From AWTP1-13 sp963814055 (GTDB lineage Bacteria; Pseudomonadota; Alphaproteobacteria; Rhizobiales; Hyphomicrobiaceae): a stretch of 64,000 nt of DNA. Shown here one piece after another: positions 8,472 through 17,042 of this stretch. The stretch is from positions 379,720 to 443,719 of the forward strand of contig CAWFBJ010000014.1 of NCBI GenBank assembly GCA_963814055.1, in the 5' to 3' direction. The position numbers and the translations under genes were made by a program. The stretch's first letter is position 1. Every line of letters starts with the position of its first letter. Below the pieces are notes generated by a model. The model saw nothing but the letters and a program-made list of their open reading frames with translations, did no database searches and was not told the DNA's origin.

Positions 8472-9197
8472 CTATTGCCGCGTCACGTAGCCGCGCAGGA
8501 TCTTGCGGTCATAGGGGGGACGGGTTCCCCGCAGGATGACAATGACGTCCTGGCCGCGCTCTCGTGCAATACGGTCTGCCAAAATAGATCGCTCCTCGGA
8601 GTAGGCGCGCCGAGAGGGGCCAGAAGCCTGTCGGCGCGCTGGCGGCGGGAGCGCCAATCCTACTCGCTTGCAATCGCGTGCGGGCCTGAACGTGTCTTCC
8701 ACACGCTCGACAATTGGATCAAAGATGTGTCGCTGATCGATGGGATAGATCATGGCGAAGCTGTTGATCAGGCGCCCTCCGCAAGTAAACATCACTTTCT
8801 CGTAGAAAATGCGCCCATTTCCCTCGCCCGACAGCACAAACCAGGTTTGGCCGAGGCGGCGGTAGCCCAGCTTGTAATCGCCGTAAGAATGGCGCGCGAT
8901 ATAGGCTTGGTAGCTAGCGGCGGTGTACCCCATCTCGTTGACAAGCCCACCCACGAGCAACCGCGCATTCCCCTCTGCGGCTACAAAGACCTGCCCATCT
9001 CCCGCCTCGGTCTGGCGCTCCACAACAAACAGGTCTGCTGGATACTCAAGGCTCATCCCGTAGCGTTCATTGCGATATTCAGTCCAGTCCTGCGGCGCAG
9101 CGCCCACGCCACCTGAGATCGCGCCAAAAATAATTGCAAGGGCCGCTATCCGAAGCGCGGCCCTTTTTGAACCAATAAAGAGACTCGACGCGCTCAT
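8472..9197 (-). CDS. Secreted hypothetical protein with PsbP/Mog1-like fold
   Basis: The start ATG 9197 overlaps the stop of the L,D-transpeptidase gene (ATGA), so the pair is translationally coupled. Residues 1-33 are a signal sequence (RIAALAIIFGAISGGVGAA). The mature part starts WTEYRNERYGMSLEYPADLF, the opening strand pattern typical of PsbP/Mog1-like alpha-beta-alpha domains, and ends its domain with FDPIVERVEDTFRPARDCKR. A basic C-terminal tail of about 60 residues follows. It probably assists or tunes cell-wall modification by its partner in the periplasm; that is inference from coupling. No catalytic residues were recognised. Confidence 0.75.
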   Translation of the reverse strand: MSASSLFIGSKRAALRIAALAIIFGAISGGVGAAPQDWTEYRNERYGMSLEYPADLFVVERQTEAGDGQVFVAAEGNARLLVGGLVNEMGYTAASYQAYIARHSYGDYKLGYRRLGQTWFVLSGEGNGRIFYEKVMFTCGGRLINSFAMIYPIDQRHIFDPIVERVEDTFRPARDCKRVGLALPPPARRQASGPSRRAYSEERSILADRIARERGQDVIVILRGTRPPYDRKILRGYVTRQ

Positions 9198-10042
9198 GGT
9201 CTCTTCGCCAATGTAAAGTCGCGCAAGGCTTGATAATTTTGGAAGGCGTCAGAACTTTTAGAAGGAGGTGGAGGAGCCGCGGCGGGCGGCACCTGCGGCG
9301 CGGGTTTGCCCTCAGGGAGAAACGGACGCTCTTCGGCGCGGCTAACTTGCGGCGGAGTTGGTAATGACGTTACCACCGATACGGTCGTGCCTATCTCCGT
9401 GAGGGACGCAAGATGCAAAACCGCGGCATTCACCATTCTAAAGCAGCCTGACAACTCGGCGCGGCCGATGGACTTAACGTCATTTGTGCCGTGAATACGA
9501 TAAAGTGTGTTCCCTAAGTAGAGAGCCACAGCCCCCAGGGGGTTCTTTATGCCCCCGGTCATCTTCTCCGGTAAGCTGCTGTCCCGCTCGCGCATTTCCG
9601 CCGGCGGATGCCAATCGGGCCAGGCCTGTTTGCGGCTTACAGTTTCAGTCCCCGTCCAATTGAACCCTTCGCGCCCGACCGAAATTGAGTACGCGTAAGC
9701 ACGGTTTTCGCCCAGCACGTAGTAGAGCTTGCGTCCGCCAGTATCGATGACGATCGAGCGAACCGGAAAATCATAAGCGAAACTGACAACTGGCGGTTCT
9801 ATTGGAGCAATGCGCGGTCGAGCGCCGCCGTCACGAATTTCGTTGCCCTCGGGGCTTAGCGGTCGGAGCTCCCTTTTAGGGCTCTCTCTCTCGGGCTCCG
9901 CCCAGCGCGGTGATCGTTCATACCTCCAGCCGCGATCGCCAAAGACGTCATTGGCCCAGGGAGGCCAACCCTGAGCTTGGCTAGGCAAAGAACAATTAAG
10001 GCAGGTGGCTAAGCTCAGTGCTATGCCGGCAAATCCACGCAT
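9194..10042 (-). CDS. L,D-transpeptidase (YkuD domain), periplasmic
   Basis: GGAG sits about seven bases before ATG 10042 (MRGFAGIALSLATCLNCSLP), preferred over an in-frame GTG at 10054. After the signal peptide and a charged Pro/Arg/Glu linker, the YkuD domain starts near residue 95 (VRSIVIDTGGRKLYYVL) and contains IHGTND and the catalytic SGCFRM, with His184 and Cys200. The usual SHGC is varied to LSGC, as in some rhizobial members; Cys is retained. The enzyme forms 3-3 cross-links or attaches proteins to peptidoglycan. A Pro/Ala-rich tail follows. It has a perfect EcfG promoter match 26 bases upstream and drives the coupled secreted gene downstream. Confidence 0.9.
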   Translation of the reverse strand: MRGFAGIALSLATCLNCSLPSQAQGWPPWANDVFGDRGWRYERSPRWAEPERESPKRELRPLSPEGNEIRDGGARPRIAPIEPPVVSFAYDFPVRSIVIDTGGRKLYYVLGENRAYAYSISVGREGFNWTGTETVSRKQAWPDWHPPAEMRERDSSLPEKMTGGIKNPLGAVALYLGNTLYRIHGTNDVKSIGRAELSGCFRMVNAAVLHLASLTEIGTTVSVVTSLPTPPQVSRAEERPFLPEGKPAPQVPPAAAPPPPSKSSDAFQNYQALRDFTLAKRP

Positions 10043-10067
10043 GAACAGCTCCACTACCCATCGTGCT

Positions 10068-10092
10068 AACGCAAGGGATGAAGATGCGTTCC
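10068..10092 (-). promoter_or_regulatory. Putative EcfG-type promoter for the L,D-transpeptidase pair
   Basis: Minus-strand GGAAC (10092-10088), 16 bases, CGTT (10071-10068): perfect consensus, 25 bases before the ATG. Confidence 0.7.
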
Positions 10093-10233
10093 GGAGCCGA
10101 CAACGTCTTTTGCGATACTCGTCCTCTCCCCTTTTGAAGTGAGAGTGCCCAGGCGCCGCACGCCGATCGGTCAGCCTTCGACGAAGCTCTCTCTTTTTAG
10201 TCCACTGGGACCCTTCGTTTTAATTCCTTAATG

Positions 10234-10258
10234 GGAACGGAACGTTACGCCTCGAGTT
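10234..10258 (+). promoter_or_regulatory. Putative EcfG-type promoter for the DUF1236 gene
   Basis: GGAAC (10234-10238), 17 bases, GTT (10256-10258), with A before GTT. It is divergent from the L,D-transpeptidase promoter 142 bases away, giving a back-to-back stress promoter pair. Confidence 0.6.
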
Positions 10259-10319
10259 TCCTAGCTGGATTACGCCTATTTGAGACAGCGTCTCCGTAGA
10301 CGACAGGAGTTTAGCGATC

Positions 10320-11375
10320 ATGAAACATCTACTGATTGGCGCAGCCGCCGCCATGGCGTTTGTTGGGGCAGTAGCCTCCGGCAACGCTCAGACGCAGGAC
10401 GACAAGGGCAAAACTCCGGCAGCCGAAAGCAAATCGCAGCCGTCCGCACCGACACCTGAGGCGACCGATCCCAAGGCCGAGCCTCGCAAGGGCGCGGAAC
10501 AAGGTCCGAGCAAAGACCAGCCCAAGTCCACGCAGCAAAAAGGACGAGATCAGCAGCAACGGCAAAGCCAGGATGAACCTAAAGGCCCGGAGAAGGATCG
10601 CAAGGCAACGGAACAGCGTCAACCCGGTAAGGGTGAGCCGAAGGCGACTGAGAAACGCGATCCCAGCAAAGACCAGCCCAAATCAACTGAACAGCGCCGG
10701 CCAGAGAAAGACCAGCCGAAGTCGACTGAGCAGCGTGAGCCCAGTAAGGACCAACCGAAGTCCACAGAGCAGCGTGATCCTGCGAAGGACAAACAAAAGT
10801 CAACGCAGGGACAGACTGATCAGAAGCAGGCCAATCGGGTGCAAGTAACGGAAGAGAAGCGTAGTGGCGTCCGCGATCGCTTGATCAAGGAGCGCAAGGT
10901 TCAACGGACCAAAATCAACGTGTCCATCAATATCGGTACCACTCTGCCTCGTTCGGTACGTCTGCACCGCCTCCCCACCACGGTGGTGTCATTTGAGCCG
11001 GCCTACCGCGGTTACAGCTACGTCCTCCTGGAAGACGAGACGATCGTTATCGTCGACGAGCGCACCTACGTCATTGTGGACGTCATACCTGCCGGCACGC
11101 AACGCGCCGACCGGCCGAACCGTACACAGCTTTCACTCAGCCCGGACCAGATGCGCCTGATTTACTCGAGAGTGCCGAAGGACCGTATCGCCAACGTGCG
11201 GGTTCGTCTGGCGCTGGGCGCTGAAGTGCCGCGCGACGTAGAATTGCTGGAATTCCCTAGCGATGTGATGGATCAGATACCCGACGTGCGCCGCTATCGC
11301 TATCTGGTGACCGGCAACGACGTCGTTATCGTCGATCCGAACGACCACGCGGTCGCACTCGTCATCAACGAATAG
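10320..11375 (+). CDS. DUF1236-type secreted protein with charged repeat region
   Basis: ATG 10320 opens a signal peptide (MKHLLIGAAAAMAFVGAVAS, cleavage after NAQ). Residues 30-175 are a Lys/Gln/Pro/Glu-rich disordered region built on a roughly 14-residue unit ending KDQPKSTEQR, repeated about six times with drift. Two DUF1236-like modules follow: residues about 200-262 (INVSINIGTTLPRSVRLHRL ... VIVDERTYVIVDVI) and about 285-350 (NVRVRLALGAEVPRDVELLE ... VVIVDPNDHAVALVI). DUF1236 is a rhizobial periplasmic domain of unknown function; the disordered arm may span the peptidoglycan. It is a single-gene unit with its own stress promoter and a strong terminator. Confidence 0.85.
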   Translation: MKHLLIGAAAAMAFVGAVASGNAQTQDDKGKTPAAESKSQPSAPTPEATDPKAEPRKGAEQGPSKDQPKSTQQKGRDQQQRQSQDEPKGPEKDRKATEQRQPGKGEPKATEKRDPSKDQPKSTEQRRPEKDQPKSTEQREPSKDQPKSTEQRDPAKDKQKSTQGQTDQKQANRVQVTEEKRSGVRDRLIKERKVQRTKINVSINIGTTLPRSVRLHRLPTTVVSFEPAYRGYSYVLLEDETIVIVDERTYVIVDVIPAGTQRADRPNRTQLSLSPDQMRLIYSRVPKDRIANVRVRLALGAEVPRDVELLEFPSDVMDQIPDVRRYRYLVTGNDVVIVDPNDHAVALVINE

Positions 11376-11395
11376 GATACACATACCATTCATTA

Positions 11396-11424
11396 GCCCC
11401 CGTGCTTGCGCGGGGGCTTTTTTA
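11396..11424 (+). terminator. Rho-independent terminator after the DUF1236 gene
   Basis: GCCCCCGTG and CGCGGGGGC form a strong stem with a short loop, followed by six T. Confidence 0.9.
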
Positions 11425-11481
11425 TCTGTGAGGTGGTCAATCGCGGTAGCGGGTCGATTTGTTGTCCAACGCTTGTGAACG

Positions 11482-11667
11482 CTACAAAGCCGTGGTAACC
11501 GCGGCTGCATCAAATATTGAGTTTAGGTCCATCAGTTGTGCTGCGATCTGGAGCTGCTCATTCGTGTCGGGCGTCAATCCTTCGGCGGCGTAGAGTGCTT
11601 CTTCAAGTGTGGGAGGATCGACACGCACGCGCCGCATCCCATACTTGGTCTTCCACACTGAACCCAT
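11482..11667 (-). CDS. Small conserved hypothetical protein (61 aa)
   Basis: The start is put at ATG 11667 (MGSVWKTKYGMRRVRVDPPT) after a GAGGG-like site; a longer in-frame start at 11760 has an unconvincing N-terminus. The rest (LEEALYAAEGLTPDTNEQLQ, then IAAQLMDL) forms two amphipathic helices. Short proteins with the WKTKYG(x)RRVRxDPPT opening recur in Bradyrhizobium from memory, with no known function. It is cytosolic and converges with the DUF1236 gene across its terminator. Confidence 0.65.
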   Translation of the reverse strand: MGSVWKTKYGMRRVRVDPPTLEEALYAAEGLTPDTNEQLQIAAQLMDLNSIFDAAAVTTAL

Positions 11668-11811
11668 TGCGACACCCTCGCTGCCACTAACCGCACGCGC
11701 ACGATCATATGGTTGGGTAACTTCGGCTATGTGACATTGCAATGCGTGGCGACGCGCCACGTGGCCGTAAAATGCTCAGTTGGCGAGATTTTGTGCAATC
11801 CGGGGGCTTCG

Positions 11812-11836
11812 GGAACGGAGGAAGACTCGTTGCGTT
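11812..11836 (+). promoter_or_regulatory. Putative EcfG-type promoter
   Basis: GGAAC (11812-11816), 16 bases, CGTT (11833-11836): perfect consensus, 20 bases before the first of two small genes. Confidence 0.65.
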
Positions 11837-11856
11837 AATGCACTGCAACAACTTGA

Positions 11857-12075
11857 GTGGGTGCCTTGCGTAACATCTTCGACTTAGCCCCCGTCATCGC
11901 CGACATCATCGGTTCACACTGCCCTCGAACGCATGCACGGCGCGACTTCCTGAGGGCGTGTCTCCAAGAGGATTGGGAGGAGGTGCACGCAATGGTCGAA
12001 GGGATGCTGGCCGAACCCTGGTACCTCCGGGGCTATCAGGCAGTTCGCCTTCGCGAGTTCTTGACGATGCTGTAA
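11857..12075 (+). CDS. Small hypothetical protein (72 aa)
   Basis: No ATG is available; GTG 11857 or TTG 11866 (LRNIFDLAPVIADIIGSHCP) could start it. The chain is acidic and helical, with RRDFLRACLQEDWEEVHAMV and a C-terminal PWYLRGYQAVRLREFLTML that reads like real protein. No family is recognised. The perfect EcfG-type promoter immediately upstream raises the odds that the frame is used, and the next small gene starts 57 bases after its stop, suggesting a two-gene unit. Confidence 0.55.
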   Translation: MGALRNIFDLAPVIADIIGSHCPRTHARRDFLRACLQEDWEEVHAMVEGMLAEPWYLRGYQAVRLREFLTML

Positions 12076-12132
12076 GGCTGAACGGGAACCAAAGCGGCGT
12101 GTTCGCAATTTTTCTCGGCAGGAGATTCTGCC

Positions 12133-12363
12133 ATGGACGCTCAGACCGCTGTTCTTGTCGGCTTAGACGAACTTAACAACATCATCGACCGTTTGCACGG
12201 TCGGGTGCTAACCCAGCGCATTCGGGTCGGGCAGCAACCAGCGTTATCCAGTGATCACCAGCGTGAGGAGGGCGCGCTCAAGAACATGCAGACCGCCCTA
12301 GCGAGGATGCGGGCGCTGCGGGAAGCAATGATGGTAGAGGAGCCAACTGGCTACCTCCACTGA
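12133..12363 (+). CDS. Small hypothetical protein (76 aa)
   Basis: GGAG about nine bases before ATG 12133 is a good ribosome site. The product (MDAQTAVLVGLDELNNIIDR, then a basic loop, then LKNMQTALARMRALREAMMV) is two helices separated by a charged loop, cytosolic, and without a known domain. It follows the preceding small gene and probably shares its transcript. It ends six bases before the stop of the convergent histidine kinase gene, with no terminator visible between. Confidence 0.6.
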   Translation: MDAQTAVLVGLDELNNIIDRLHGRVLTQRIRVGQQPALSSDHQREEGALKNMQTALARMRALREAMMVEEPTGYLH

Positions 12364-12369
12364 GGACAA

Positions 12370-14286
12370 TCAAGAGACTCGTGTTACTTCGGCAATGGCG
12401 CGTGCGAGGTCCGCTTGACCGAACGGTTTCGCGATGCGCGGCCACTGGCTTCCTGCGGGAAGTTCAGCATAGCCAGTAGCAAGCAGGAGAGGCATTCTAG
12501 GATGATCCTTCCTGACCGCTTCAGCCAACTGGAGACCTGTCATCAAAGGCATAATGTGGTCGGTGATAACGAGGTCGATACGCTGACGACCAATGGCCTC
12601 AAGCGCAAATTTTCCGCCCCGCGCTTGCACAACGGTGTGACCCAGGTCTTCGAGCATGGCGACAGTGTTCCAGAGGACCAAGCTGTCGTCATCGACTGCA
12701 AGAATGGTCAAGGATTTTCCAGGTTGGCGTGACTCCTCTTGCTGGAATGTCACACCAGCCGCTTGCTGGGCATCTGCGACAGGCAGCCATAGTTGGACCG
12801 ACGTGCCTTTGCCTACGCCTGTCTCAATCACAAGCTTGCCACCGAACTGCTCAACCATGCCTTGGACCATCGGCAGTCCGAGGCCGGTGCCCTTGCCAAC
12901 CCCCTTCGTCGTGTAAAATGGCTCTGTCGCGCGTGCGAGCGTTGCCTCGTCCATGCCGTGGCCAGTGTCATCGACGGACACACACACGAAACCATTTTTT
13001 GCGTCTTTCAATCTCGCTGGTCCCTCATCCCATGCCCGTGCACCGATGGTAACCCGCCCTCCATCGGGCATCGCATCGCGGGCGTTGACAACGAGATTAA
13101 GCAGTGCCGTCTCGAACTGATTGGGGTCCACCATGACGAGGGGAAGCCGGAGGGGAAACCGGGTCTCGATGACAATGCCACTGACGAGCGAGCGCTCAAG
13201 CAGGTCTGACATGCCTCTCACCAGACCCACCACCTCAACAGGCTCAAGCTTGACCTCCTGCCGCCGCGCGAAAGACAGCATCCTCTGCGTGAGTGCTGCA
13301 CCCCGCTGTGCGCCCTGTATGGCGTTGCTGAGCAGCGCGCGCATTTTGTCATCGTTCGGTAACCGTTTTCCCAGCAACTCCAGACTGCCAAGAACGGCCA
13401 TCAGCAGGTTGTTGAAGTCGTGCGCCACTCCTCCTGTGAGTCTGCCGATCGCCTCCGTCTTCTGACTCTGAAACAGAGCGTCGCGTGCACGTTCAAGCGC
13501 TTCCTGATTCTGCTTCCGCTCCGTGATGTCCCTCGTGATCTTCGCGAAGCCTTGCAGTTGGCCGTCATCGTCGCGCAGCGCGTCCATGATCACGTGTGCC
13601 CAGAATTGCGTCCCATCCTTGCGCACGCGCCATGCCTCTACCTCAAACTTGCCTTCCCGTGACGCAGTGGCCAAGCTGCGCTGCGGCTCACCGCGCGCAC
13701 GCTCCTCCTCCGTGTAGAACCGAGAGAAATGTTCCCCGATAATCTCCTCCGGCGCGTACCCCTTGATGCGCTGGGCGCCCGCATTCCAATTCGTTATTCG
13801 ACCCTCGGGATCGAGCATGTAAATCGCGTAGTCCGTCACACCTTGCACGAGGAATTTGAATTGTTCTTCACTGCGTCTGAGGGCGTCTTCTGCCTTTTTG
13901 CGATCTGTAAGGTCCCGCGTGACCTTGGCATAACCGACCAGTTCCCCGTTCGGATCCCTAATAGGATCGATGACGACGTGCGCCCAGAAACGCGTGCCGT
14001 CCTTACGAACTCGCCAACCTTCAGTCTCGAAAACACCGGTGCGGGCGGATGTCTCAAGGGCGGTGGCAGGAACACCAGCAGCCTTTTCCTCTGGAGTATA
14101 GAAACGCGAGAAGTGTTCGCCGATAATTTCGTCGGCTGAATAACCCTTAAATCGTTGGGCACCCGCATTCCAGCTCGTGACTCTGCCCTGGCGGTCCAGC
14201 ATGTAGATGGCGTAGTCGCAGATGGTTTTCACGAGCAACGTGTGGCGCTCGTGTTCCGTGTAGGAATCTGTGCGAAAATCCTGCAA
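12370..14286 (-). CDS. Hybrid histidine kinase: PAS-PAS-HisKA-HATPase-REC
   Basis: The 638-residue cytosolic protein has no membrane helix. PAS1 spans about residues 16-130 and PAS2 about 140-255; they are near-duplicates (both carry DYAIYMLD, WNAGAQR, EIIGEHFSRFYT and WRVRKDGT), so one arose by internal duplication. The HisKA H-box GGVAHDFNN has His289; the N-box is NLVVNARDAMP (Asn401) and G-boxes are DTGHGM and GKGTGLGL. A C-terminal receiver has the acidic pair at VDDD (531-534), phospho-acceptor Asp576 in ITDHIMP and Lys620. Each PAS probably senses a small ligand, oxygen or redox. The receiver likely acts as a phosphate sink or is relayed onward; no response regulator gene is adjacent. 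Confidence 0.95.
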   Translation of the reverse strand: MQDFRTDSYTEHERHTLLVKTICDYAIYMLDRQGRVTSWNAGAQRFKGYSADEIIGEHFSRFYTPEEKAAGVPATALETSARTGVFETEGWRVRKDGTRFWAHVVIDPIRDPNGELVGYAKVTRDLTDRKKAEDALRRSEEQFKFLVQGVTDYAIYMLDPEGRITNWNAGAQRIKGYAPEEIIGEHFSRFYTEEERARGEPQRSLATASREGKFEVEAWRVRKDGTQFWAHVIMDALRDDDGQLQGFAKITRDITERKQNQEALERARDALFQSQKTEAIGRLTGGVAHDFNNLLMAVLGSLELLGKRLPNDDKMRALLSNAIQGAQRGAALTQRMLSFARRQEVKLEPVEVVGLVRGMSDLLERSLVSGIVIETRFPLRLPLVMVDPNQFETALLNLVVNARDAMPDGGRVTIGARAWDEGPARLKDAKNGFVCVSVDDTGHGMDEATLARATEPFYTTKGVGKGTGLGLPMVQGMVEQFGGKLVIETGVGKGTSVQLWLPVADAQQAAGVTFQQEESRQPGKSLTILAVDDDSLVLWNTVAMLEDLGHTVVQARGGKFALEAIGRQRIDLVITDHIMPLMTGLQLAEAVRKDHPRMPLLLATGYAELPAGSQWPRIAKPFGQADLARAIAEVTRVS

Positions 14287-14763
14287 GGCGCTATCCAGCA
14301 GGGTCGTGCTGTTGAGTCACGGTATTCTCCCTTGGTGCTGGAGAGGAACTCGTCGCTCTGTAATAACGTTCCCGCACCGCAGCACACGTCATATGACATA
14401 GCTAACTTGAGATGTTGCGGTACAAGTTTATAAAACGCAGCACCGAGCCCGCCCAAGCTACGCGGGTTTTGCTCCCAGTTGGTCATCACGCTTGTTGCGC
14501 GTTAGGTCGGCTCCATCGTTGGAAAGTCGTGCTTATCCAACGCGCTTGCCGATGCGCCGTTCCGAGGGGCCAGCCGTATTGTCTCTTTCTTCGAGGATCA
14601 ATTGCCCAGTGCGCGAAGGGGAGTCACTGGGTCTGGCTTCTGCCATGCGATGTCCATGCGAACATTGGGGCGTTCCCACGAATTAGTGCATGCATTCACA
14701 GGCAGCGAGCGTTAGTGATCTCACAGCGACCATCGATGCTGCCGACCGACGAATTCTCCAACG
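14287..14763. other. Intergenic stretch upstream of the histidine kinase
   Basis: No convincing gene. At 14345-14372 there is a near-palindromic GGAAC ... GTTCC pair: on the plus strand it reads GGAAC-N17-CGTT, on the minus strand GGAAC-N18-GTT. The minus reading points at the kinase gene but is one base longer than the other sites in the window, so it is only a possible promoter. Confidence 0.35.
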
Positions 14764-15027
14764 TCATAGTTTGTCGTTTGGAAATGCTCCCCGCCATTCC
14801 CTGGTTTTGTTCACCGGGACAAACTGCTCGGGCGTTGATAATGCTTGTCCCTGCGAAGGCGACGGTGAAAATAAATATAAGATGGCAGCGCCAATTGCGA
14901 TCAGTACCACAATGAAGGCGGCCACCGCGCCGATGAATAACCGGTAATCTGCACCCAAAGCAATGCGCATTCGAGGGTCGCTCGATTTCGAACGGGGTGG
15001 CCTTGTGAAATCGTTCCCGCGAGACAT
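14764..15027 (-). CDS. Small single-helix membrane protein
   Basis: The start is placed at ATG 15027 (MSRGNDFTRPPRSKSSDPRM), after GAGAGAG; an in-frame ATG at 15057 would add ten Arg/Glu-rich residues. A basic N-terminus precedes one strong membrane helix (LFIGAVAAFIVVLIAIGAAI), then a Ser/Pro/Gln-rich periplasmic tail. The positive-inside rule puts the N-terminus in the cytosol. No family is recognised; the layout matches the small membrane protein at 17307-17579. Confidence 0.6.
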   Translation of the reverse strand: MSRGNDFTRPPRSKSSDPRMRIALGADYRLFIGAVAAFIVVLIAIGAAILYLFSPSPSQGQALSTPEQFVPVNKTREWRGAFPNDKL

Positions 15028-15126
15028 GCGACTCTCTCGTTCGACTCTCTCGTTCACTCCTGTAGAATGTAATCAATTACCCGGCCGGAGAAGGGCTCCG
15101 CCTTGGAAGCGAAGCCCTTCGTACCG

Positions 15127-15915
15127 TCAGTTCGACCGGCGATCCCCTTGTCCACCACCGCCATCACGTCCGCCACCCTGCTGAGGGCCGCTTGAACGCT
15201 CACGCCCACCTTCAGAGCGTCCACCTGCGCCTCTGTCAGTTCCGCGATTGTCGCCTGGGCTTAGGGCGCGACCCCCACTGCGCTCGCGGGTGTCACCGCG
15301 ATCAGCGCGGCCGCTGGACCGCTCCTCGCGGTTCGCAGGGCGGTTCATACCCTTCTCGCTGCCTTCGCTCTGGCGACGGTTGGCATCTCCACGCCCATCT
15401 GATTGGCGCCGATCTGCCTCACCTTGACGACGATCAGTTTGGCGGTCTGCTTTGCCTTCGCGTCCATCTCTCGGACGGTCGGCATTTTTCCTTCCGCCGC
15501 CATCATGGTCACGCCAGACGGTGCGCCAACGGGTACGCTCCCCGTAAAATGGACGACCCCGGTAGTAGCGGTCCCAGTAGGTGTCGAATGAGAAGACGAC
15601 AATCGGCAAGCCAATGCGGGGGCCATACTCCACAACCGGCACATACCGCTGCTGATAGAAGTAGGCCAGCTCATCACCAGCGACCCAACCGCGCGCGTCC
15701 CGCCAGCTAATATCGCACCAACGATAAGCTCGAACGCAGCCGTGCACTGTAACTCGGGCATCATCAGGGATGCTGTCTACTACAGGGAAGTCGAATGCAG
15801 GACCTGCCCGCAGATTGGTGGGTTCCGTCGTCATAGCGGTCAGCGCGGACGCGAGGGTAGGGCCGATAACAAGCCCAGCCACAGTAGCGGCCACGCTCAG
15901 TGTTATGCGTTTCAT
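15127..15915 (-). CDS. Secreted SH3-domain protein with Arg/Gly/Asp-rich tail
   Basis: ATG 15915 opens a signal peptide (MKRITLSVAATVAGLVIGPT, cleavage after ASA). A bacterial SH3 (SH3_3) domain follows at about residues 28-82: TTEPTNLRAGPAFDFPVVDS, then VHGCVRAYRWCDISWRDARG and WVAGDELAY, with two Cys likely forming a disulfide. Next come a Tyr/Trp-rich segment and an extreme low-complexity tail of over 120 residues dominated by Arg, Gly, Asp, Gln and Ser. Bacterial SH3 domains often bind peptidoglycan, so the protein probably coats or senses the wall. It has a perfect EcfG promoter match upstream. Confidence 0.8.
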   Translation of the reverse strand: MKRITLSVAATVAGLVIGPTLASALTAMTTEPTNLRAGPAFDFPVVDSIPDDARVTVHGCVRAYRWCDISWRDARGWVAGDELAYFYQQRYVPVVEYGPRIGLPIVVFSFDTYWDRYYRGRPFYGERTRWRTVWRDHDGGGRKNADRPRDGREGKADRQTDRRQGEADRRQSDGRGDANRRQSEGSEKGMNRPANREERSSGRADRGDTRERSGGRALSPGDNRGTDRGAGGRSEGGRERSSGPQQGGGRDGGGGQGDRRSN

Positions 15916-15978
15916 ATAAGTTACTCCATCTGCGGGAAGCGCGGCTGTAAGCCCGCTTGCTCATACGCTCCCTCCGAA

Positions 15979-16003
15979 AACGCATGTTGGAGTTGATCGT
16001 TCC
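15979..16003 (-). promoter_or_regulatory. Putative EcfG-type promoter for the SH3 gene
   Basis: Minus-strand GGAAC (16003-15999), 16 bases, CGTT (15982-15979): perfect consensus, 63 bases before the ATG, divergent from the next site. Confidence 0.7.
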
Positions 16004-16078
16004 GCATGGGAGTTCACACGAGAAGTTATCGGCCGCGTTCGCTCACCCGCGACGCGTACGGCCGTTCTGAGCTTGGCC

Positions 16079-16103
16079 GGAACAGAAGCCTGCTGGCACG
16101 GTT
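16079..16103 (+). promoter_or_regulatory. Putative EcfG-type promoter
   Basis: GGAAC (16079-16083), 17 bases, GTT (16101-16103), with G before GTT. It lies 38 bases before the EF-hand-like gene. Confidence 0.55.
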
Positions 16104-16141
16104 TAGATGTAGGAGCCAGACTTTTTTGAAGCGAGAATACA

Positions 16142-16621
16142 ATGCACAGAACCAACCTTGTGTTTGCAGTCATCTTGTTCATGGTCATTCCAGTCCTCGC
16201 CCAGGACGACAAGAATACCGGCACATCTGAGAGCGAATGTGCGGACAGGTTCAAAGCCTCCGACGTGAACAACGATAATGTGCTCACCGTCACTGAATTG
16301 CCGAAAGCTCAGAAATTGCCACCACCACTTGCGAAGGAGAGCCTCATAAGTCGCAAGGAATACTTGGCAGCCTGCGGGAAGTTGCCGTTAGCTCAAGGTC
16401 CGCAGTTCGATAAGCCCGCACCTCCTTCCCCTCACAGCACCGGACAAACGATTTCGCCCGAAAATAAGGGCCAGCAACAACCACAGGGTCCAACCGGTCC
16501 GCTTGAGACTAAGAGCGGCGGGGCACCGGCAGAGAGTCCGCAGGGTCAGACACCGCCGGGAATGCAGCCGGCTCCTGATGGTTCGTCCAAAACCATCATC
16601 GATCCTGACACCAAAAAATGA
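16142..16621 (+). CDS. Secreted EF-hand-like protein with Pro/Gln-rich tail
   Basis: ATG 16142 starts a signal peptide (MHRTNLVFAVILFMVIPVLA). The mature 140 residues contain one EF-hand-like loop, DVNNDNVLTVTE, inside FKASDVNNDNVLTVTELPKA, followed by two Cys and a Pro/Gln/Gly-rich disordered C-terminus. The loop has the D-x-N-x-D spacing that fits calcium binding. The build is like the EF-hand protein at 5547 but not closely similar in sequence. It shares a divergent stress promoter region with the SH3 gene, suggesting joint expression in the periplasm. Confidence 0.75.
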   Translation: MHRTNLVFAVILFMVIPVLAQDDKNTGTSESECADRFKASDVNNDNVLTVTELPKAQKLPPPLAKESLISRKEYLAACGKLPLAQGPQFDKPAPPSPHSTGQTISPENKGQQQPQGPTGPLETKSGGAPAESPQGQTPPGMQPAPDGSSKTIIDPDTKK

Positions 16622-16823
16622 GTGGCCGTGCCGCTCTTTGCGCGCCACCCGCTTCATGAGCGGCGAAGGAGGGCGCAGAAATCTCAGTCCAGTTTGCATC
16701 CTGGTGCGATGGAGTAGTCGCGGGCAAGGTGCTGCGCCCCAGCCACCCTCCGGGTGACGCATCACTAACAAGGTATTCAACGGGAATGGCACATTCGCGC
16801 TAAGTGCCAACGGCGAGTAAGCA

Positions 16824-17042
16824 TCAAGCCTTCTGCACGAGCGCATCCATGCGCGACCGCAAATCCGGACCATCGGAACCTTTAGTAGGTTCTGCAAGTC
16901 CCTCCGGAACGATGAGCTGGCGCAAGTATCGGCCGAGCATCTCGGTCGGCGGGTGAAAGCGGTGAGCGTAAAGCTGAAGGTCGGCGAGGCCGAGGGCCAC
17001 GAAACCGGCCAGCGCAAACTTGCGAGGTATCTTTCTCAGCAT
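16824..17042 (-). CDS. Small hypothetical protein (72 aa)
   Basis: From ATG 17042 the chain begins MLRKIPRKFALAGFVALGLA, a basic end and one hydrophobic helix (signal anchor or signal peptide), then DLQLYAHRFHPPTEMLGRYL and a short charged tail. A G-run precedes the start. It is plausibly a small membrane-anchored protein; no family is recognised and no promoter was seen. Confidence 0.5.
   Translation of the reverse strand: MLRKIPRKFALAGFVALGLADLQLYAHRFHPPTEMLGRYLRQLIVPEGLAEPTKGSDGPDLRSRMDALVQKA

Noticed and set aside
14345..14372. Near-palindromic GGAAC ... GTTCC site before the histidine kinase
   Set aside because: The reading toward the kinase has 18 bases between GGAAC and GTT, longer than the other sites; kept only as a possibility.
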